Below, in pieces: positions 13,489 to 18,337 of a stretch of 18,337 bases of DNA (within the stretch, counting starts at the first letter, position 1; each line of letters begins with the position of its first letter). The position numbers and the translations under genes are program-made. The DNA comes from JBAPRR01 sp049281195 (GTDB lineage Bacteria > Actinomycetota > Acidimicrobiia > Acidimicrobiales > CAVXTF01), in contig JBAPRR010000103.1 in NCBI GenBank assembly GCA_049281195.1, forward strand, positions 1-18,337. The letters are read 5' to 3'. A model generated the notes under the pieces. It did not search any database, had not been told where the DNA came from, and saw only the letters and a list, made by a program, of their open reading frames with translations.

Positions 13489-15624
13489 ATGAACCGCCTC
13501 GCCACCGAACCGAGCCCTTACCTCCGCCAGCACGCCGACAATCCTGTCGACTGGTTTCCGTGGGGGAACGAGGCGTTCGATCAAGCCCGTACCCGCGACG
13601 TCCCGATCCTTTTGTCGGTCGGTTACTCGTCATGCCACTGGTGCCACGTCATGGCCCACGAATCGTTCGAAGACGTGGCAACCGCACAAAAAATGAACGA
13701 GGGCTTCGTGGCGGTAAAGGTCGATCGCGAGGAACGTCCCGACGTCGACGCCATCTACATGGAAGCGGTGCAGGCCATCAGCGGGCGCGGCGGATGGCCC
13801 ATGACGGTCTTCATGACGCCAGACGGGCGGCCCTTCTTCGCCGGCACCTACTTCCCTCCCCGCGACGCTCACGGCTCGCCCGGCTTCCGCCGCGTTCTCG
13901 AAGCCATTACCGATGCGTGGACACAACGGAGATCGGAAATCGAATCTCAGGCGGACGAGCTCGCCGAAGCCGTTCGCCGGCGCGCGTCGCTGTCAGACGG
14001 GATCCTTCCCGAGACGCAACCGGCTCCAGGTTCCATCGACTGGAGAACACTCTCGGCGGAGTTGCTCCAACGGGCGGTCACGGACATATCTGCAAGGCAC
14101 GATTCCCGCTTCGGAGGTGTGGGTCCTGCTCCGAAGTTCCCGCAGACCTCCCTGATCGAACTGTGCCTCCGCTATCACAGATCGACCGGCGATCACGCAT
14201 CGCTCCAGGTTGCGTTGACCTCGCTTCGTGCGATGGCGGCGGGGGGCATCTACGACCACCTGGGGGGCGGCTTCGCCCGCTACTCGACCGACGACACGTG
14301 GACCGTCCCGCACTTCGAGAAGATGCTCTACGACCAGGCGGCGCTTGTGGCCGTGTTCCTGCACGCCTGGCAACTGACACACGATCCCAACTTCTTTCAG
14401 GTGGTGGAAGAGACCATCGGGTACGTGCTCAGAGACCTCGCCACAGATGGTTCAGCGGGGCTGTGTGCGGCGGAAGACGCCGACTCAGAAGGCGTGGAAG
14501 GGCTCTTCTATACGTGGACGCCTGAAGAGATCGCCCAAGTCCTTCCGGCCGGCCTGACCAAGGTCGCCATGGAGTGGTACGGGGTGACTGACAGGGGGAA
14601 CTTCGAAGGGCGGTCCATACTCCGGCGCCCGGTCAGCTCCACGAGCAAAACCACCGGCGAGTACACGACAGGGGCGAATCTTCTTCGGCCCGCCGATGTC
14701 GAAGAGGCGAGAAAGCTGCTGTTCGAGGCGCGGTCTCTGAGAGTCCGCCCCCAGAGGGACGACAAGGTACTCACCGAGTGGAATGCGATGTTCGGTTCCT
14801 CGCTCGCCCAGGCGGCCGCGGCATCGGGTCGGAATGATTGGGCCGCACAAGCGGAGGCGATCGGCGACTTCCTTCGCGCCCAGATGCGCAGGCAGGACGG
14901 GAGGTTCCTGCGGTCGTGGCAGGACGGCGAGGCAAAACTTCTCGCCTATGCGGCCGACTACGCGTGGGTCGTCGACTTCTTGACCCGCCTCGCGGAACTG
15001 ACCGGCCGCAGTAGATGGCTCGACGACGCGTCGCAGACAGCGACCTCGATGCTCGACCTCTTCTTCGATGAGGAAACCGGGGCGCTGTGGAGCACGGGAG
15101 CAGACGCGGAGAAAATCCTCGTCCGTCCGGTGGACCTGCTCGACGATGCGACCCCCTCTGCCACATCGGTGGCCGCCCAGGCTCTTTTGAGGCTGGGGGA
15201 GCTCACGGGGTCACAACGCTTCTCCGAGACCGGTGAGCGGATGCTCGCGCTCCTACAGCCCATTGCATCGAACCACCCGCTGGCGGTAGCGAACGCGATC
15301 GGTGCGATGTCGCTGATCGGCGCGGGGATGACTGAGATCGTCATAACCGGAGACAGACCTGATCTGCTGCGCGTCGTGCAGGAGCGTTACGAACCGGAAG
15401 CGGTGCTCGCCTGGGGCGACAGGACCGGATCGCCCCTCTGGATCGGGCGCGGCGACGGGTCCAACGAGAAAGAGGAAGCAGCCAACGGTGCTGCATACGT
15501 CTGCCGCAACAACATCTGCCTGCTACCGGTGACGACGACAGACGACTTTGCGAGCCAACTCGACGCACAGCATGATCCCGGATCCACCCCGAGCGTCGCC
15601 TCCGAAGGCAGAGTGGTGGAGTGA
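13489..15624 (+). CDS. DUF255/YyaL-type protein: thioredoxin-like domain plus six-hairpin barrel
   Basis: This 711-residue protein matches the widespread YyaL (spermatogenesis-associated protein 20-like) family: an N-terminal thioredoxin-like DUF255 domain followed by an (alpha/alpha) six-hairpin domain related to N-acylglucosamine epimerases and glycosidases. It opens with the family signature NRLATEPSPYLRQHADNPVDW. VGYSSCHWCHVMAHESF (45-60) follows, with the redox-like pair Cys49/Cys52, then KVDREERPDVD (77-87) and GGWPMTVFMTPDG (101-113). Downstream, GGGFARYSTDDTWTVPHFEKMLYDQ and ALCAAEDADSEG-type segments belong to the barrel. The frame is open upstream to 13360, but the ATG at 13489 directly precedes the conserved start. 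The biochemical activity of the family is not established. The stop overlaps the next gene by GTGA, so the two are translationally coupled. Confidence 0.94.
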   Translation: MNRLATEPSPYLRQHADNPVDWFPWGNEAFDQARTRDVPILLSVGYSSCHWCHVMAHESFEDVATAQKMNEGFVAVKVDREERPDVDAIYMEAVQAISGRGGWPMTVFMTPDGRPFFAGTYFPPRDAHGSPGFRRVLEAITDAWTQRRSEIESQADELAEAVRRRASLSDGILPETQPAPGSIDWRTLSAELLQRAVTDISARHDSRFGGVGPAPKFPQTSLIELCLRYHRSTGDHASLQVALTSLRAMAAGGIYDHLGGGFARYSTDDTWTVPHFEKMLYDQAALVAVFLHAWQLTHDPNFFQVVEETIGYVLRDLATDGSAGLCAAEDADSEGVEGLFYTWTPEEIAQVLPAGLTKVAMEWYGVTDRGNFEGRSILRRPVSSTSKTTGEYTTGANLLRPADVEEARKLLFEARSLRVRPQRDDKVLTEWNAMFGSSLAQAAAASGRNDWAAQAEAIGDFLRAQMRRQDGRFLRSWQDGEAKLLAYAADYAWVVDFLTRLAELTGRSRWLDDASQTATSMLDLFFDEETGALWSTGADAEKILVRPVDLLDDATPSATSVAAQALLRLGELTGSQRFSETGERMLALLQPIASNHPLAVANAIGAMSLIGAGMTEIVITGDRPDLLRVVQERYEPEAVLAWGDRTGSPLWIGRGDGSNEKEEAANGAAYVCRNNICLLPVTTTDDFASQLDAQHDPGSTPSVASEGRVVE

Positions 15625-16505
15625 CAACGGACGTCGGCACCGGCAGAGGCCCGGGCACAGAGAGCGGTATACACGGCGGCGCCTTCGGGGCCGTCGCCGG
15701 TTCGCAGAGGTCGCCAAAACGCCGCGGGAGGGGGCTGCACGCCGCGGCGCCGGAGCGTGCAAAGCGCTCTGCCCCCGAGAGCCCAAAGCCCTCCGCTCCC
15801 GAGACCACAAAGCCCTCCGCTCCCGAGAGTTCAAAGCGTGGAGCCAACCCGGTCAGAGGCTCACACTCCAAGGCGCCGAGCAGGACGCGCCGCTACATGG
15901 TGCTCGCCGGAGGTCCGGACGACATCGTCGGCATCGATCAAACGACCGGAGCCTGGACGCGACTTCGCGTCATGTGGCCTGCTGACCGTCCGAGACTTCA
16001 ACCGTTCGAGCTGATCGAAGTCGAGCTCGCTGAAGATCCCGAGCGCGACGACATGGCGCATCCTGAAGCGGTGTCTGTGGCTTCGATGCCCGAAGTCGTA
16101 GGGAAGGCATCCAAACGCTCCGCCCGCCGGAAGCTCAAGGCTCTGGTGGCGCCGACCGAGCGCAACCTTCTCGGGTTCGCCGGTTCGGCAGCCCCGTATT
16201 GGGAATTCCGGGGCATGCGTCCGTCACTGGCTCTGGTGTGCCCGGCTCTAGGTCCGCTTCTGTTCAGGCGTCAGACCGACGGGACCACGTGGGCGCGCTT
16301 CGGATGGGCCAGGAGTGACAACTGGCTACCGGTCGAGGACCCGAAAGCGATCGCGGCGCTGTGGGCTACACAACGCCCGAAGTTGACGGGTAAGGACCTG
16401 GCGGGTGCTCTGGGTTTCCGGCCGCGCTACCTGTTGGTTGCGCTCAGCCCGCCACGGGACGGCCACTGCTACAAGACGGTCCTCGCCATGCTCCCCCGCC
16501 CGTAG
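15621..16505 (+). CDS. Unrecognised protein with four 8-residue repeats, coupled to the YyaL-type gene
   Basis: I do not recognise this 294-residue protein. Its GTG start overlaps the TGA of the preceding gene (GTGA), strong evidence of one transcript and coupled translation. Residues 1-90 are Gly/Pro/Ser-rich and basic, without a signal peptide. At 42-73 they contain four imperfect 8-residue repeats: AAPERAKR, SAPESPKP, SAPETTKP and SAPESSKR. A more ordinary globular part runs from RRYMVLAGGPDDIVGIDQ (about 90) to the end and includes aromatic-rich APYWEFRGMRPSLAL (191-205) and TTWARFGWARSDNWLP (222-237). There is no membrane helix and no catalytic motif I can name. The globular part looks like a real folded domain; the N-terminus looks like a flexible linker or tether. 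A partner or regulator of the YyaL-type protein is the natural guess from context only. Confidence 0.8.
   Translation: MTTDVGTGRGPGTESGIHGGAFGAVAGSQRSPKRRGRGLHAAAPERAKRSAPESPKPSAPETTKPSAPESSKRGANPVRGSHSKAPSRTRRYMVLAGGPDDIVGIDQTTGAWTRLRVMWPADRPRLQPFELIEVELAEDPERDDMAHPEAVSVASMPEVVGKASKRSARRKLKALVAPTERNLLGFAGSAAPYWEFRGMRPSLALVCPALGPLLFRRQTDGTTWARFGWARSDNWLPVEDPKAIAALWATQRPKLTGKDLAGALGFRPRYLLVALSPPRDGHCYKTVLAMLPRP
15744..15839 (+). repeat. 24-bp coding repeats (four units)
   Basis: Four imperfect 24-bp units each encode an 8-residue [SA]APExxK[RP] repeat. Units two to four share the DNA core ccctccgctcccgag, showing duplication at DNA level rather than convergent protein composition. Confidence 0.75.
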
Positions 16506-16538
16506 TTCCTCGAGCGGACCACGCGACTCAAACCACCG

Positions 16539-16563
16539 TCAGGCGCTGAGCCCAAAAGCCTGA
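16539..16563. terminator. Possible terminator hairpin between convergent genes
   Basis: TCAGGC and GCCTGA form a 6-bp inverted repeat around a 13-bp loop in the 69-bp spacer between the stop codons of the two unrecognised genes. CTGAGCCC is also directly repeated in the same spacer. The absence of a T-run keeps confidence low. Confidence 0.3.
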
Positions 16564-16574
16564 GCCCCAGAGTC

Positions 16575-17261
16575 TCAGTGGGCCTTGGCAGATGTGAGCT
16601 TGCCCGAGGCGAGATCCTCGGCCATCGCCCAACCGAACACCACGAGACGGTCACCGCGTCCTGAGTCCATCTCCGCAAGAAGTTCTGAAACGTCCGCATC
16701 CGGTTCGTTCACCTTGGGACCGCCGTGGTCGAGAGCGCCGGTCGTGGAACCGTCGCCGGCGAGCACGAATGTGCGGTCGTCGACGCGGCTCTCCGCTCCG
16801 AAACGCTTGGCCAGGCGCCTGGCCCAGGCGCGCTCCTCACCAGACGCCTTGTGCCCCGGGCGAGGGACGACGTCGGTAAGACCGTTGAAGGCCCAAAAGC
16901 CCTCTGCGGCCGCGATCCGCGTGCCGACGAGAACGTCCTCGTCGGGAAAGGCCAACAGGGCCCGGCGGTACTGGTCGGCCATCATGTGACGCAAAACGCT
17001 GTCGGCCTTGACCGTACGGTCGATGGAGGCCACGCCGACCAACAGGGACGGCGTGCCACCGATTCGCTCGAGAGTGCAGAAGGAATACCCCCGCAACTTC
17101 TTCCCCTCTCGAATATGTGTAATGAGGACCCACTCTTCGCGTTGCTTAGATAGGAACCCAACTTCGAACGCCGGAAACCGCTCTGAGCAAAGATCCGCCA
17201 TCTCGGCGAGCTCTGCGTCGCTCAGTGCAGTGCAGTCCTTCGTATCGACCTCAAACGGCAT
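16575..17261 (-). CDS. Conserved-looking protein of unknown function, weakly GNAT-like
   Basis: This 228-residue protein has no motif I can name firmly. The middle section, LRGYSFCTLERIGGTPSLLVGVASID (56-81), then a helix VLRHMMADQYRRALLAF (89-105) and EGFWAFNGLTDVVPRP (120-135), resembles the order of strands and helices in the C-terminal half of GNAT acetyltransferases, but the RxxGxG loop is missing, so this is only a hint. The last 60 residues are charged with a short amphipathic stretch. No signal peptide or membrane helix is seen. The frame is open to 17513, but I chose the ATG at 17261 because GGAG lies 8 bp upstream and the extra 84 codons look unlike protein. It is 351 bp downstream of dnaE and convergent with the repeat-protein gene. 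Confidence 0.75.
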   Translation of the reverse strand: MPFEVDTKDCTALSDAELAEMADLCSERFPAFEVGFLSKQREEWVLITHIREGKKLRGYSFCTLERIGGTPSLLVGVASIDRTVKADSVLRHMMADQYRRALLAFPDEDVLVGTRIAAAEGFWAFNGLTDVVPRPGHKASGEERAWARRLAKRFGAESRVDDRTFVLAGDGSTTGALDHGGPKVNEPDADVSELLAEMDSGRGDRLVVFGWAMAEDLASGKLTSAKAH

Positions 17262-17612
17262 TGCTTGCTCCGTCCTCGTCTGCGTTTGTCTCCCCTGCAG
17301 GATCAAGGTGGCGGGGCGAAGACCCTTCGTCCAACCCGCAGGGCTCCCTATAAGGATATGGGAAAGGGGTCGCATAGGCACATTCGACCTGGTGAGCGAG
17401 TCGCGATCACTCCGGAACCCTGCAAAGTTGAACATCGGTGTCAGATTTCGGTGCCGCGAATCCAGAGCGGATTCGCCCGGAATCAACACCAGAATCACCG
17501 CCGGAAGCAGCAACGGCAGGCCGCAACGATCTCGGGTTGCCTACAAGCAAATGCACTGCGCAAAGAATCCGAACCTGTGCGCCACGGTCACACCGAGGCA
17601 CGATTCTCCGGG
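17262..17612. other. 351-bp gene-free spacer between dnaE and the 16575-17261 gene
   Basis: No tRNA, convincing reading frame or known riboswitch is apparent. It holds a perfect hairpin (17456-17476), several copies of the words GAATC or GATTC between about 17456 and 17607, and an AT-richer patch near 17345-17360 (minus strand CATATCCTTATAG) that could be a promoter -10 region for the downstream gene. Part of it is spanned by the open frame extending upstream from the unknown gene, judged non-coding. Confidence 0.5.
17456..17476. repeat. Perfect 8-bp inverted repeat (hairpin) downstream of dnaE
   Basis: GCGAATCC-agagc-GGATTCGC is a perfect 8-bp stem with a 5-base loop. The right arm can also pair with GGAATC just downstream (GATTC-gcccg-GAATC), so two alternative hairpins are possible. 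There is no T-run on either strand. It may be the dnaE terminator, an operator or an RNA processing signal. Confidence 0.55.
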
Positions 17613-18337
17613 TCAGACTTCGGCCGGAACCCGGTGGTGACCGTTACCGCCGGAGCCGCCCGTGCTCCCCGACTCACCCGTGGTTCCCGACCCACCCGGG
17701 TCCTCAGCGGGCGGACCACCGGCAATACCTGAACCGGCACCCATAGCGTCGCTTCCACCACTCCCAGCGCCAGCGGCGGCGCCACTTGACGAGCCGAAGA
17801 AACCGAACCCTCCTCCGCCCACGCCGCCCGAGATGACGGCTCCGGCGCCGAGAAGCGAGATGAGCTCTCCCACGAGCCCTTTGCGGCTGTCGACGTTGAA
17901 CTCCGCCGGAAGCCGCAACGTCGTCTCACCCAGATTGAGATAAACGGGTTCGCCACCAGGATGTCCGATCAGGACTGATTTCAACTCCTCCAGCAATCCG
18001 TCGCTCAAGGCGTTCAAAGGCAGCTTCAGGCGGAGCTCGGTCGACCCTTCCGTCTGCAGGGTCGGGCACGAGATCTCCATGCAGATGAGCTTCACCTGCT
18101 CCTCGCGGGTGTCGACCCTCCCCTTCACGATGACAACCGTGTCGTCGGCGATCAACGAGCCGTAGACCTGCATCATCTTCGGAAAGACGAACACCTCGAT
18201 CGAAGCGGCCAGGTCCTCCAAGAAGAAGGTCGCCATCAGCTCGCCGCGCTTGGTGTGTCTGCGCGACAGGCCTGTCACGATCCCGCCCACGACCTTCACC
18301 TGCCCGTCGCGGAACCCGACTCCTCCCATGCCCGAAC
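17613..18337 (-). CDS. dnaE: DNA polymerase III alpha subunit, C-terminal part (cut by window edge)
   Basis: This is the C-terminal end of the replicative polymerase catalytic subunit; the frame continues past the window edge. Counting from an internal Met at 18329, residues 10-90 are the OB-fold domain: VKVVGGIVTGLSRRHTKRGELMATFFLEDLAASIEV is the characteristic signature, followed by VVIVKGRVD. Residues 95-165 match the small domain that ends actinobacterial DnaE (LRLKLPLNALSDGLLEELK, then VYLNLGETTLRLP). Normally the protein ends about here. This one continues with a 73-residue tail (166-238) made almost only of Gly, Ser, Ala, Thr and Pro, ending GGNGHHRVPAEV. The polymerase, PHP and exonuclease-type regions are outside the window. 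dnaE1 versus dnaE2/error-prone type cannot be fully settled from this part, though an OB fold with an extra C-terminal domain favours the replicative form. Confidence 0.92.
   Translation of the reverse strand, partial: SGMGGVGFRDGQVKVVGGIVTGLSRRHTKRGELMATFFLEDLAASIEVFVFPKMMQVYGSLIADDTVVIVKGRVDTREEQVKLICMEISCPTLQTEGSTELRLKLPLNALSDGLLEELKSVLIGHPGGEPVYLNLGETTLRLPAEFNVDSRKGLVGELISLLGAGAVISGGVGGGGFGFFGSSSGAAAGAGSGGSDAMGAGSGIAGGPPAEDPGGSGTTGESGSTGGSGGNGHHRVPAEV

Noticed and set aside
13302..14525. Open frame of 407 codons on the plus strand overlapping the YyaL-type gene
   Set aside because: Arginine-rich out-of-frame translation of a clearly conserved gene; no motif.
17262..17513. N-terminal extension of the unknown minus-strand gene
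   Set aside because: The extra 84 codons look unlike a folded protein, and a good GGAG ribosome site sits before the ATG at 17261.

Overview
The window is GC-rich, densely packed chromosomal DNA. It most likely comes from a high-GC actinobacterium, and the gene content would fit Acidimicrobiia. Three things point this way: the classical chorismate-route menaquinone genes, a DUF222/HNH protein of actinobacterial type, and a membrane-anchored LytR-CpsA-Psr protein with a LytR_C tail. Several genes also begin with GTG or TTG, or show a TANNNT hexamer directly upstream and no Shine-Dalgarno site. No tRNA, rRNA, CRISPR array, integrase, transposase or prophage gene was recognised. The lineage is inferred from gene families only.

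Layout. Positions 1-1035 hold, on the minus strand, the N-terminal part of tyrosyl-tRNA synthetase (cut by the window edge) and a PfpI/DJ-1 family protein. Positions 1046-6796 are a menaquinone cluster with genes on alternating strands: menD(-), menH(+), menA(-), menB(-), menE(+). menD and menH diverge from start codons 5 bp apart, menH and menA overlap tail to tail by 20 bp, and menB and menE diverge over about 54 bp. Together these cover SEPHCHC synthesis (MenD), pyruvate elimination to SHCHC (MenH), CoA activation of o-succinylbenzoate (MenE), ring closure to DHNA-CoA (MenB) and prenylation (MenA). Isochorismate synthase, MenC, the DHNA-CoA thioesterase and the final methyltransferase are not here.

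Positions 6865-8118 encode a DUF222/HNH endonuclease-like protein. Positions 8200-9846 (minus) encode an LCP cell-wall ligase. Positions 10075-11841 (minus) encode an ABC-F ATPase with unusual low-complexity inserts, and a small GNAT acetyltransferase diverges from it. A short-chain dehydrogenase (12479-13258, minus) diverges across a repeat-containing 230-bp spacer from a DUF255/YyaL-type thioredoxin-fold protein (13489-15624). The YyaL-type gene overlaps an unrecognised protein by a GTGA start/stop; that protein carries four 8-residue repeats. After a further unrecognised minus-strand gene (16575-17261) and a 351-bp spacer with a perfect hairpin comes the C-terminal end of DNA polymerase III alpha (17613-18337), which has a long Gly/Ser tail.

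Most of this is housekeeping. I see no clear novel defence or biosynthetic system. The less ordinary signals are the interlocked men gene architecture with candidate leaderless GTG starts, low-complexity inserts inside otherwise conserved enzymes, the YyaL-coupled unknown gene, and the hairpin spacer downstream of dnaE.
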